From NCBI RefSeq assembly GCF_001274725.1, contig NZ_LGUF01000007.1, positions 644,001-708,000 on the forward strand: a DNA stretch of 64,000 nucleotides, given 5' to 3'. Below are positions 29,453 through 39,079 of the stretch, piece by piece (the stretch's first letter is position 1; every line of letters starts with the position of its first letter). The notes below the pieces were generated by a model. It was given only the letters and a program-made list of their open reading frames with translations. It ran no database searches and had not been told where the DNA came from. Origin of the DNA: Sporosarcina globispora (GTDB taxonomy: Bacteria; Bacillota; Bacilli; Bacillales; Cytobacillaceae). The translations under genes were made by a program, and so were the position numbers.

Positions 29453-30550
29453 GTGCTATCTGAAAAAAATACAATTTTTTATAAAGACCTTCAGTATATT
29501 TTTAATAATCTTGAACAGTCCGAAAAAGAAAGATTGAAGGAGTCATCAATCCTAATAACGGGTTGTGCCGGATTCTTAGGCTATTATTTTATGTCGTTTT
29601 TATCTGAATACTCAGATGAGTTTGGTATTAGAAAGATAATTGGCATTGACAATTTTAAACTAGGGAACCCTAAATGGATCTCGGTTTTAAGGAACTCCAG
29701 TCCAAAGATCGAACTTCACACTCTTGATATTACTCAATTTTCATTATTTGATCAGGAGAAAATTTCTGACGTTGACTTTGTTATCCACATGGCTTCGATT
29801 GCCTCACCCACTTTCTACAGAAAATATCCTCTTGAAACCGTCGATGCAAATATAGTAGGACTAAGAGAATTGCTTGATTTTTATAGGGAAAAAGAGATTA
29901 AAGGATTTTTATTTTTCTCTAGTAGTGAGGTTTATGGTGACCCATTTCCAGAATATATTCCCACTTCCGAGGAATATAGAGGTAATGTAGCGATGATTGG
30001 ACCGCGCGCATGCTATGACGAGGCAAAAAGATTCGGAGAAACGATATGTTACTTATATGCAGAGGAATTTGGCATGCCGATTTCAATTGTCAGACCATTT
30101 AATAATTATGGACCCGGAATGAGACTTGATGATAAGAGGGTACCAGCTGATTTTGCTAAATCAATAATTGAAAATAAAAAAATAATTTTACATTCTGATG
30201 GAAAACCAACTCGAACATTCTGTTATGTGACAGACGCGATCGCTGGTTATTTAAAGGCGCTGCTATATGAATCTTTTGACTACTTTAATATAGGCATAGA
30301 CAATCCTGAAATTTCAATTAAAGAATTGGCCCAAATTTATAAGGATGCAGGTTCAGCCATTTATGGTTTTCATCAATCTATAGAGTTCAGAGAATCTGAA
30401 GAAAAGAGTTATTTAAAAGATAACCCGCAAAGAAGATGTCCAAATATTTCAAAGGCCAGAAAACTATTAAACTATTCCCCTTCAATTTCTGTTGCTGAAG
30501 GTGTCCATCGTTTCCTAACCTTTTTGAAGGAAGAAGGTGAAATTCATTGA
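29453..30550 (+). CDS. NAD-dependent SDR, UDP-glucuronate decarboxylase-like
   Basis: 365 residues from GTG 29453, nine bases after GAGGTGG; an upstream in-frame TTG (29414) lacks an RBS. Motifs: ILITGCAGFLGYYF, FFSSSEVYGDP, YDEAKRFGE (catalytic Y-x3-K) and RPFNNYGPGMRLDDKRVPADF, the last typical of UDP-xylose synthases and related dehydratases. Its stop overlaps the UDP-sugar dehydrogenase start, so UDP-glucose to UDP-glucuronate to UDP-xylose is a plausible route. The product is an inference. Confidence 0.8.
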   Translation: MLSEKNTIFYKDLQYIFNNLEQSEKERLKESSILITGCAGFLGYYFMSFLSEYSDEFGIRKIIGIDNFKLGNPKWISVLRNSSPKIELHTLDITQFSLFDQEKISDVDFVIHMASIASPTFYRKYPLETVDANIVGLRELLDFYREKEIKGFLFFSSSEVYGDPFPEYIPTSEEYRGNVAMIGPRACYDEAKRFGETICYLYAEEFGMPISIVRPFNNYGPGMRLDDKRVPADFAKSIIENKKIILHSDGKPTRTFCYVTDAIAGYLKALLYESFDYFNIGIDNPEISIKELAQIYKDAGSAIYGFHQSIEFRESEEKSYLKDNPQRRCPNISKARKLLNYSPSISVAEGVHRFLTFLKEEGEIH

Positions 30551-31800
30551 TTACCGTAATAGGCCTTGGATTTGTTGGATTAACAACGGCTTTAGGGTTT
30601 AGTGATAAATCATACCCTGTTTACGGTTATGAGATTGATGAAAAAAAGAAAGAGCAGCTGCGTACAGGCAATATTCCCTTTTATGAACCGTATCTTGAAG
30701 AAAAGTTAAATCAGCACTTAAATAAAGGTTTTACGATTGTCGATGATTTACAGGAGGCTGTAAATAACAGTAAGGTTATCTTTTTTTGTGTGGGAACCCC
30801 GAGCAATACGGATGGAAGCGCAGATTTGACGTATATCTTTGATGCCATTAAAAGTGTCGTTGGTTATATTAATAAGCCGGAATTTAAAGTATTAGTGCTA
30901 AAATCCACCATTCCCCCATCAACAACAAGTGAAAAGATAAAACCTTTTTTGGGAAATTTAGGTTATAGAATTGGCGTTGATATTGGTTTAACCAATAATC
31001 CTGAATTTTTAAGAGAAGGATATGCTTGGGACGATTTTATGAATCCTGATCGAATTGTTATCGGTCGGGAAGATGAGAAGAGCGGAATGATCGTCGAAAA
31101 AATCTATCAAACCTTTGATGCCCCGATTTATCAGGTTACATTAAATACTGGTGAATTTATCAAGTATTTATCTAATACGATGCTGGCAACTCTCATCAGT
31201 TTCGCCAATGAACAGTCGATAATCGCTAGGACCATAGGAGATATTGATATAAAACAGGCTTTTCAAGTGTTACATCTTGATAAAAGATGGGTTGGTGCTC
31301 CAGCCAGCATGACCTCCTATGTTTACCCCGGCTGTGGATTTGGGGGCTACTGTCTACCTAAAGATACGAAGGCATTAGTTAGTCAGTCGTTGTTTAACTC
31401 TTACTCTCCAGAACTATTAATAAGTACCCTAAAAGTAAATGAAACAATTAAAGAATTTGTTGTAAGTGATGTGGTAAATAAAGTAAAAGCGAATGAGAAT
31501 ATAGGAATCCTCGGCTTAGCATTTAAGCCAAATTCCAATGACATAAGAGAAACGCCGGCAAAAGCAATTATTGAAAGGCTGATACAAAAAGGATTTAAAA
31601 ACATTATCGCTTATGATCCCTTAGCTATGGAAGACTTTAAAGGAGCTTACTCACTTCCTGTTGAATATGCCGATAGTCTACAATCACTATTATCGAAAAC
31701 AAACCATACTGTTATTTTAACTGCCTGGCCTGAATTTATTAAAAACGAAGAATTAATAAAAAGGAAAAATGTGTTCGATTATCGCTATTTATATGCTTAA
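30547..31800 (+). CDS. UDP-glucose/GDP-mannose dehydrogenase family enzyme
   Basis: 417 residues from TTG 30547, overlapping the previous stop (TTGA). N-terminal NAD domain MITVIGLGFVGLTTALGF, STIPPSTT, NPEFLREG, catalytic cysteine in GCGFGGYCLPKDT (about 258-270), and C-terminal LAFKPNSNDIRETP UDP-binding domain. It oxidises the C6 of a UDP-sugar twice to the uronate, most likely UDP-glucose to UDP-glucuronate. Confidence 0.9.
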   Translation: MITVIGLGFVGLTTALGFSDKSYPVYGYEIDEKKKEQLRTGNIPFYEPYLEEKLNQHLNKGFTIVDDLQEAVNNSKVIFFCVGTPSNTDGSADLTYIFDAIKSVVGYINKPEFKVLVLKSTIPPSTTSEKIKPFLGNLGYRIGVDIGLTNNPEFLREGYAWDDFMNPDRIVIGREDEKSGMIVEKIYQTFDAPIYQVTLNTGEFIKYLSNTMLATLISFANEQSIIARTIGDIDIKQAFQVLHLDKRWVGAPASMTSYVYPGCGFGGYCLPKDTKALVSQSLFNSYSPELLISTLKVNETIKEFVVSDVVNKVKANENIGILGLAFKPNSNDIRETPAKAIIERLIQKGFKNIIAYDPLAMEDFKGAYSLPVEYADSLQSLLSKTNHTVILTAWPEFIKNEELIKRKNVFDYRYLYA

Positions 31801-31850
31801 CAAGTGTTCAGTATTTTCGGCCAAATCTTTATTGGGAGGTCATCAATGTA

Positions 31851-32639
31851 GTGAATAATGAAGGAAGCTTTGAAGAATATGTCACGAACAATGATGTTAA
31901 AAAGGAAAATATGATTAAACCTTTTCACAATACAGGAAATAAAAGGTTTTTAGTAATGGCAAGAGTCGGGGATACCTCTCTTCATAAAGAGTGGTTACAA
32001 CCAAATGGATGTAAAAATTTTGATTTATTCCTAGAGTATTATGGCAATGGAAGTAATGATTTTAGAAATGATTGTGATTTTTACTCAGAGGGTAAAGATA
32101 CAAAATGGCCAAGATTATATCGAATTATAGAAGAATATGGAGAACACATTTTTAACTACGATGCTGTATGGATACCTGATGATGATATTAGTACTGATTA
32201 TTCAACCATTAATCAAATGCTCGAAATTTTTATGCACTATGATTTACTTTTGGCTCAACCAGCCTTAACAAAGGATTCCTTTTATTCCCACAAAATCACC
32301 AAAAGAAAAAGAGGCTGTCTTTTGCGTTATACTCAATTTGCAGAAGTTATGGCTCCAATATTCTCAAGAGAAGCTCTTCAACTATGTTGGAAATCATTCG
32401 TAAAAAGTCGCTCAGGTTGGGGACTAGACAGCGTTTGGCCAAAAATATTAGGTTACCCACAGAATAAAATAGCTATTATTGATAAAACACCCGTACAACA
32501 TACTAGGCCAATTAGGGGTGGAACATTATATAAAGATATTGAAAAAGGTTCGGAATGGAAAGAAATAAAGCGTATTTGTAAGGAGTACGGAGTTACTAAG
32601 CGATTTGATTACAAAATCTATGGTCAGATTCCGAAATAA
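31851..32639 (+). CDS. DUF707 family protein
   Basis: 262 residues from GTG 31851, 11 bases after GGGAGG; an ATG at 31846 is followed at once by TAG. RFLVMARVGDTSLHKEWL, VWIPDDDISTDY and SGWGLDSVWPKILG are the conserved blocks of DUF707, a GT-A-like family found in glycan clusters. Likely a glycosyltransferase, function unproven. Last gene of the plus-strand glycan cluster. Confidence 0.8.
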   Translation: MNNEGSFEEYVTNNDVKKENMIKPFHNTGNKRFLVMARVGDTSLHKEWLQPNGCKNFDLFLEYYGNGSNDFRNDCDFYSEGKDTKWPRLYRIIEEYGEHIFNYDAVWIPDDDISTDYSTINQMLEIFMHYDLLLAQPALTKDSFYSHKITKRKRGCLLRYTQFAEVMAPIFSREALQLCWKSFVKSRSGWGLDSVWPKILGYPQNKIAIIDKTPVQHTRPIRGGTLYKDIEKGSEWKEIKRICKEYGVTKRFDYKIYGQIPK

Positions 32640-32767
32640 ATAAGCATAAACAGACTAACCATAAAGATTATTCACAAGTGACAGTGTCGAATGATACCTA
32701 TGCAAAGCATCTTGATGTTATGATAAAATCATTGTTAAAAATAACTGATCTTCAAACATTAAGTATA

Positions 32768-32805
32768 AAAATGGCTAATTCCAAAAAAGAATTGGTCATT
32801 TTTTA
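32768..32805 (+). terminator. Terminator after the glycan cluster
   Basis: AAAATGGCTAATTC pairs with GAATTGGTCATTTTTT around AAAAA. Confidence 0.75.
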
Positions 32806-32882
32806 TTCTATGAGTGAATTGAATTAAATCCTAGTTAATTCTTAATTCCATTTACAAGGATAAACATCATATAAATTACGGT

Positions 32883-32901
32883 GAACCATGCCACCAAGTG
32901 A
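32883..32901 (+). other. Degraded att-like repeat, copy 4 (candidate)
   Basis: GAACCATGCCACCAAGTGA differs from copy 2 mainly by transitions plus one inserted base. The left flank ATTACGGTGAACC (32875-32887) is identical over 13 bases to the flank of copy 2 (17198-17210). It may mark the right end of a third module. Confidence 0.45.
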
Positions 32902-32912
32902 TAACAACATAA

Positions 32913-32962
32913 AAAAAGTGCCAGCCCCATTCAAATGTTATTTATGGAAAGGGCACTTTTCC
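32913..32962. terminator. Hairpin terminator
   Basis: AAAAAAAGTGCC and GGGCACTTTTCC flank a 28-base loop, with T/A runs on both sides, so it could act on either strand. Confidence 0.55.
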
Positions 32963-33008
32963 TATTTTAATTGCATTAACTAATAATCCTCTCGATCTTC
33001 AGCCACTC

Positions 33009-33238
33009 TTAACATCTTTCAGGTGAAAAATCATTATAGGTTTTTGTTTGCTGCAATCGCTCTTTAAAGTAGGCATTTAACTCAGGATCGTACTAAAGAT
33101 AAAACAACCTTTTTGGCCTCTAGTCATAAGAGTCCGGTAAGTATTGCGTATTATTTGGGCGGCAGCTGCTTGTGCTTTTTCCGTGTCATTTTTGGCTAGA
33201 GTTTTGATGCCCTTTAGAGATGAATTTAATTTTTAGCT
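33009..33238 (-). pseudogene. DUF2075 (Schlafen-like helicase) C-terminal relic
   Basis: Read on the minus strand: LKGIKTLAKNDTEKAQAAAQIIRNTYRTLMTRGQKGCFIFST, then a frameshift, then DPELNAYFKERLQQTKTYNDFSPERC-stop. The RNTYRTLMTRG...KGC box is the C-terminal motif of DUF2075 ATPases, seen in several nucleic-acid-processing and defence-linked proteins. The body of the gene is missing; it abuts the next minus-strand gene. Confidence 0.75.
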
Positions 33239-33703
33239 TTAATACTCTCCTTTAATTACAAAAAACGACCCCCGAATAACCCCCGCCAGTTTAGACTTCC
33301 GCCTGGCAAACTTAAACTTCCCTTCTAACTCCTTTGGTACTTCCATCCCCTCAGAAAGCTTGAAGCCAACGGCGCGCTTCTTAGGGTCATCGACGGTATA
33401 CATGACGTTGATGCTTAGGCCATCCTCATAAAAGACGTAGGCCCATTTGATATTTTCCACTTGAAAACGCGACGTTTCTAAAGGTCTGGCCGCAAATTCA
33501 ATATTGCGTTCTTCTTTCAAGATCCGGTTCACATAATCAAGGGTTTTCTGGCTTTCGCTGGCTGGTACAACCGTAAATTCATGCTTATATTTAGTCATGA
33601 AGTAACGGGCTTCATTAGCTCGCAAACCAGCAAGGGCTTCCGCTGCCGGTGAAGACTCTAAACCAGCCGCAGACACATTTTTAAAATCAACCATATAGGA
33701 CAT
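33239..33703 (-). CDS. Conserved hypothetical protein
   Basis: 154 residues from ATG 33703 (MSYMVDFKNVSAAGLESSPAAEALAGL), placed by AAAGGCGGG; an ATG two codons earlier is too close to the RBS. No signal peptide, membrane segment or catalytic motif is visible. I do not recognise the family. It follows the YobU-like gene by 20 bases and is probably co-transcribed. Confidence 0.75.
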   Translation of the reverse strand: MSYMVDFKNVSAAGLESSPAAEALAGLRANEARYFMTKYKHEFTVVPASESQKTLDYVNRILKEERNIEFAARPLETSRFQVENIKWAYVFYEDGLSINVMYTVDDPKKRAVGFKLSEGMEVPKELEGKFKFARRKSKLAGVIRGSFFVIKGEY

Positions 33704-33723
33704 TACCATCCCGCCTTTATTTC

Positions 33724-34203
33724 CTATTTCTTAACAACAGGAATCCACATTTCACCAAATACTAAGCCGTTTCGCTGCCCCATCTCAACTGCTGCATTGG
33801 GACCGCCAACATAGGCGAAATTCTCTGCTTCCGGCAAGATTTGACCAAAGGCAATACCAGTAAGCATATTACTCAACTCTTCAGATGTCTCAGCTTCCCC
33901 TTTAACAACGAGGTATTCCCCTTTAGGAAATTGGATCACTCTTGATGCTTCTGGCAGCGACTCCTCTGTCATGACGCCTGCATAATGCATCATCTTGTTA
34001 TTCACCGCTTCGTTCACGACAAAAATGTAATCATTTGTGGCTATGGCTTTTAAAGCGTCTAGCCTTCCATCCTGTTTGACTGCCTGCCAAAAGTCTGCCT
34101 TTTCCTTATTGATGCCGGCATAATCCGTGTAATCGCTCTTAAGTTCAGTCCCAATGCCTAATACCGTAAAGCTTTCTTTTTCTTTCAGAGTAAAATCTGC
34201 CAT
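33724..34203 (-). CDS. GyrI-like/AraC effector-binding domain protein (YobU-like)
   Basis: 159 residues from ATG 34203 (MADFTLKEKESFTVLGIGTEL), with AAAGGA about eight bases before; the longer frame starts inside the RBS. One stand-alone effector-binding (GyrI-like) domain, ending EMWIPVVKK as usual for the fold. Divergent from a YobV-like regulator, as in B. subtilis yobU/yobV. Ligand unknown. Confidence 0.82.
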   Translation of the reverse strand: MADFTLKEKESFTVLGIGTELKSDYTDYAGINKEKADFWQAVKQDGRLDALKAIATNDYIFVVNEAVNNKMMHYAGVMTEESLPEASRVIQFPKGEYLVVKGEAETSEELSNMLTGIAFGQILPEAENFAYVGGPNAAVEMGQRNGLVFGEMWIPVVKK

Positions 34204-34311
34204 AATCAAAACCATCCTTTTTAAAAAATTTCAAATGATTTATCTTTTCACTTGATGAGTTTATAATAACTTTAAATCATGTCAAAAAATGATACTGTTT
34301 AGGGGGTCCAA

Positions 34312-35274
34312 ATGAAAAAAGTTGAGCGGATTAATGTTATGATGCGGTATATCAATAACCGCGCCCACTTTACGATTTCTGAAATTATACGGGAATTTAA
34401 CATCTCCCGTTCAACAGCTATTAGAGATATTAGAGAAATTGAAGCCATGGGGATGCCGCTAGTCGCTGAAGTTGGGAGGGATGGGGGTTATTTTGTCATG
34501 AACAACTCTGTCCTGCCCACTGTTCGCTTTACCGATAATGAGATCAAAGCACTTTTTATTGCTTTTATGGCTACAAGAAATCAGCAGCTCCCCTATCTAA
34601 AGAGCCGTCAGTCTTTAGCTGAAAAATTACTCGGCCTTATCTCAGAAAACCAGCAGGAAGACCTTGTTCTTTTAAATCAAATCTTGCTATTTGAAGGGAC
34701 CAATCCCCATAATCCCGACCTGCTTGATTTGGCAGACCTCCCTCATCCGATGCTGGAAAAACTCATCCAAACCCTTCTTTTGGATAGCTATTTATTGATT
34801 ACCATCGAAGAAGAGCAGGGAATCAGGTCTTATCCTATTTATCTCTTGCACCTCTATCGTGAAAAAAGCATTTGGCTGATTGAAGGCTTTGACTTAAAGG
34901 AAGAAAAGAAACAAATTTTCCCCGTGGACAATCTCACCAATGTTGAACCCTATTCTGCGAAAAAAAGAGTAAGCAGGAAAAATATTTTAGAAAAAATAAG
35001 TAAGCAGGAGGAAGTCATCAATCTTGTTCTTGATCTTGGTCCAAAGGCGATTGCCCAATTCAAAAAATACCATCCTTTAAAAGTTTCGATTTCCTATACG
35101 AATCCTTACCAAACTACAGCTGTTCTAAAGACTTTTATCAATGTTCATAATTCAGAAGAACTGACCGAAATTACCAATTGGCTGCTTTTCCTGGGTGGGG
35201 ATATCAAGGTCAGGGAAATGCCGGAAGAAGTCTTAGAAGGTTTGCAAGAGAGATTAAGTTTATTCTGTCCATAA
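34312..35274 (+). CDS. HTH/WYL-type transcriptional regulator (YobV-like)
   Basis: 320 residues. N-terminal HTH_11 (about 1-58, FTISEIIREFNISRSTAIRDIREIE) and a WYL-like sensing region (about 130-225), then a C-terminal extension. Divergent from the effector-binding protein gene, so it probably controls the shared 96-base promoter region. RBS AGGGGG. Confidence 0.87.
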   Translation: MKKVERINVMMRYINNRAHFTISEIIREFNISRSTAIRDIREIEAMGMPLVAEVGRDGGYFVMNNSVLPTVRFTDNEIKALFIAFMATRNQQLPYLKSRQSLAEKLLGLISENQQEDLVLLNQILLFEGTNPHNPDLLDLADLPHPMLEKLIQTLLLDSYLLITIEEEQGIRSYPIYLLHLYREKSIWLIEGFDLKEEKKQIFPVDNLTNVEPYSAKKRVSRKNILEKISKQEEVINLVLDLGPKAIAQFKKYHPLKVSISYTNPYQTTAVLKTFINVHNSEELTEITNWLLFLGGDIKVREMPEEVLEGLQERLSLFCP

Positions 35275-35286
35275 GAAGAGTAAGAT

Positions 35287-35311
35287 AAAACCTGGCGTTT
35301 TGCCAGGTTTT
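35287..35311 (+). terminator. Terminator after the YobV-like gene
   Basis: AAAACCTGGC/GCCAGGTTTT with a five-base loop. Confidence 0.88.
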
Positions 35312-35445
35312 AAGGAGTTACAAGGGCTGCCCCATTACGAGGATGCCCTAATATTTATGATATACCAGCCAGATGCTCTTCAAGGCGCTCCATTGTCTGT
35401 TCGGCACCTGGGACGGCATATGTTTTTACCTTTTCAAATATTGAT

Positions 35446-35646
35446 GCCAAGTTCCAGTCAAAGGGGTATGGGAAAGCGGCCATGGAGAAGCTGATTGAGC
35501 GGATTAAACAGGATAAAGAGCATAAGGTGATTTATTTAAGCTTTTAGCCTGAAAACGATCTGGCGAAGCAGTTATATGAAAAGCTGGGCTTTGAAGCAGA
35601 TGGCCGGGTGATCGATGGTGAAATTGTTTATAAATTAACGTATTGA
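35446..35646 (+). pseudogene. GNAT acetyltransferase, decayed copy 2
   Basis: Reads FQSKGYGKAAMEKLIERIKQ, DKEHKVIYLSF, a TAG stop in place of Glu at about 35546, then PENDLAKQLYEKLGFEADGRVI and DGEIVYKLTY-stop. Only the C-terminal half is present. Nucleotide identity with the relic at 24215-24379 is high. The 130 bases before it resemble nothing I know. Confidence 0.85.
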
Positions 35647-35665
35647 TAAGAGCATAAGCAAAATG

Positions 35666-35702
35666 AAAAGGGTGATGCTGCATTTTAGCATTCACCCTTT
35701 TT
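35666..35702. terminator. Bidirectional terminator between the GNAT relic and gdhA
   Basis: AAAAGGGTGATGCT pairs with AGCATTCACCCTTTTT; A and T runs on both sides serve both strands. Confidence 0.85.
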
Positions 35703-35718
35703 GCGGCAATAGATTGAT

Positions 35719-37137
<1,419 letters not shown>

Positions 37138-37276
37138 CTATAAATGCTTTCTAGATAATAATGATTTGAAAAATTGTATGATTCTCTCATTTTATAGTTG
37201 AAAATCAATCTGAACAATATGAAAATTAGATAAGAATGATGCCGAAATTAGATGATTACTGAAAGGAAGAGCTTAT

Positions 37277-38182
37277 TTGGAATTAAGGCAGATAAAATAT
37301 TTTATTGAAGTTGCGAAAAGAGAGCATGTAACTGATGCGGCTATGGCTTTGCACGTGGCGCAATCGGCAGTGAGCAGGCAGATTTTTAATCTGGAGTCTG
37401 AGCTGGGGGCGGATCTGTTTATCCGTGAAGGAAGGAACGTAAAATTGACGCCAATCGGCAAGATGTTTTTAGAACAGATGGAGGAAGCCATAAAAGTAAT
37501 CGATAATGCGAAACGGCAAGTCAGAGAGTATCTGGATCCGGAGCAAGGCATTATACGATTCGGTTTTCCAAGCAGTCTAGCACTACATACACTGCCTTCC
37601 ATCATTTCTGCTTTCCGTGAGCGCTATCCTCATGTGAAATTTGAACTGAAACAGAGCTCCTATCGTGATTTGATTAGCGGAGTGGCGGAAGGAGAAATCG
37701 ATATGGCTTTGATTGGTCCGCTGCCAAAGCAGGAAAAAAAGGTTAAGGGGGATATTTTATTTACAGAGAATATGGTTGCCTTGCTTCCATCTGACCATCC
37801 TCTTGCAGATAAACCTTTGCTGAATCTCGACCAATTAAAAGATGAGTCATTAATCTTGTTCCCTAAGGGATTTGTTTTGCGTGAACTATTCGATAATGCC
37901 TGCAGTCGGCTTGGTTTTCATCCTAAAGTGTCATTTGAAGGTGATGATATTGATACGATTAAAGGCTTGGTCTCAGCAGGTTTGGGTTTGACGCTTATTC
38001 CGGAATCTACATTGGTTGACAGCCTGCCGCGCTCAACAGTAAGGCTGCCTGTTATTAATCCACATGTTACCCGTACGGTAGGCATCATTATTCCCAGCGA
38101 ACGCCAGCTGCTTCCCACAGAGAAACTTTTCTATCATTTCTTACGCGATTTCTTTGCGGTATTGGATAAATTTCAAAACTGA
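37277..38182 (+). CDS. gltC: LysR-family regulator, GltC-like
   Basis: 301 residues from TTG 37277 after AAAGGAAG. N-terminal winged helix (about 1-60, HVTDAAMALHVAQSAVSRQIFNLE) and a periplasmic-binding-protein-like effector domain (about 90-290). It resembles GltC, the activator of glutamate synthase genes in B. subtilis; here it faces gdhA instead of gltAB, so the target may be gdhA. Confidence 0.85.
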   Translation: MELRQIKYFIEVAKREHVTDAAMALHVAQSAVSRQIFNLESELGADLFIREGRNVKLTPIGKMFLEQMEEAIKVIDNAKRQVREYLDPEQGIIRFGFPSSLALHTLPSIISAFRERYPHVKFELKQSSYRDLISGVAEGEIDMALIGPLPKQEKKVKGDILFTENMVALLPSDHPLADKPLLNLDQLKDESLILFPKGFVLRELFDNACSRLGFHPKVSFEGDDIDTIKGLVSAGLGLTLIPESTLVDSLPRSTVRLPVINPHVTRTVGIIIPSERQLLPTEKLFYHFLRDFFAVLDKFQN

Positions 38183-38211
38183 GGAATCGGAAAAATCAGG
38201 ATAAATATAAA

Positions 38212-38240
38212 AAACCACCGGTGGAGACTTTAGGTGGTTT
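38212..38240 (+). terminator. Terminator after gltC
   Basis: AAACCACC/GGTGGTTT stem, with an inner GGTGG, 29 bases after the stop. Confidence 0.7.
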
Positions 38241-38249
38241 AAGCGGATT

Positions 38250-38783
38250 CTTTAATAGAGTGTATTATTGGCAGACAAATCGTAACAGCTGTCCCTTTGT
38301 TTTGAGCACTTTACATCTCAAGTCCGTATTCTTCGCCAAAATGAAGGCGAATGCGGTCATGAACGTTTTTGATGCCGATATTTTTTCCGCCCGGCAAAGA
38401 ATCATCCTCTGCCAGCTTCTTTTGAAGCCCTTCAAGGGTGGTTGCATCCATGCCTGATCCATTATCGCTGACCTTGATTATGAGTGTTTCAACTGACAGA
38501 TAAGCTTTAATGGTGACCTTGCCTTTCATCATTAAATTCTCGAGTCCATATTTCGTGCATTTTCAACGATTGGCTGCAGCATGAAACGGACTACATATAA
38601 TTGGTCGCAGCCTTCCTCAATCTGTTCCAAATAGTCGATTCGATCCTCGTATCTCATTTCTTGCAGATTGAAATATAAACGGATATATTCCAATTCAGAA
38701 TTTAGCAGCACCAACTCTAAAAACAACGAACTTACATGTGTCTTTTGATATTGATCATCTGGATGAATTCCTGGCGATAGCAA
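38250..38783 (-). pseudogene. YesM-like sensor histidine kinase relic
   Basis: On the minus strand: SELEYIRLYFNLQEMRYEDRIDYLEQIEEG...FMLQPIVENA, a frameshift near 38532-38545, then LMMKGKVTIKAYLSVETLIIKVSDNGSGMD, GGKNIGIKNVHDRIRLHFGEEYGLEM, a TAA, and SAQNKGTAVTICLPII. This is the dimerisation and ATPase end of a LytS/YesM-type kinase with the N-terminal part missing and at least two disruptions. No partner regulator gene is nearby. Confidence 0.8.
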
Positions 38784-38789
38784 AGGAAA

Positions 38790-38983
38790 AGGTCTGGATT
38801 ACGCATAAAGGGATATTAAACAGTTTAGCGGCTAAGATTCAGCATATTCAGGACCATCCGGGCTCTCAGGAGAAAGGATTGAAATCACTGAAAAATAAAG
38901 TGAAGGCACAAAATGGGAAGAAGATAAATTCAGAGTGTGCAAAGATCTTTTTGGAGAACATATCGTATTTACAGGCAAAGTGA
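38790..38983 (+). pseudogene. FIMAH-domain fragment
   Basis: Reads ITHKGILNSLAAKIQHI...KNKVKAQNGKKINSECAKIFLENISYL-stop. The GI-SL-K and V-AQ-GK-I pattern is that of the FIMAH domain at the C-terminus of secreted Firmicute enzymes. No signal peptide or catalytic domain remains; the upstream side runs into the kinase relic on the other strand. Confidence 0.6.
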
Positions 38984-38994
38984 TTTAAAAATAT

Positions 38995-39035
38995 CCCATA
39001 AAGATTCTTTTTTTTACAGAAGAGAATCTTTATGG
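38995..39035. terminator. Strong hairpin terminator
   Basis: CCCATAAAGATTC pairs with GAATCTTTATGGG, loop T-rich. It lies between the FIMAH relic and the convergent MFS gene. Confidence 0.75.
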
Positions 39036-39079
39036 GACTTAGGAGATGCGGGGAAGGAATAGAGTGTTTCAGCACCCGC

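Noticed and set aside
15240..32900. A recombinase or integrase gene of the island
   Set aside because: No ccr-type serine recombinase, tyrosine integrase or transposase could be recognised in any frame; the mobile interpretation rests on the att-like repeats only.
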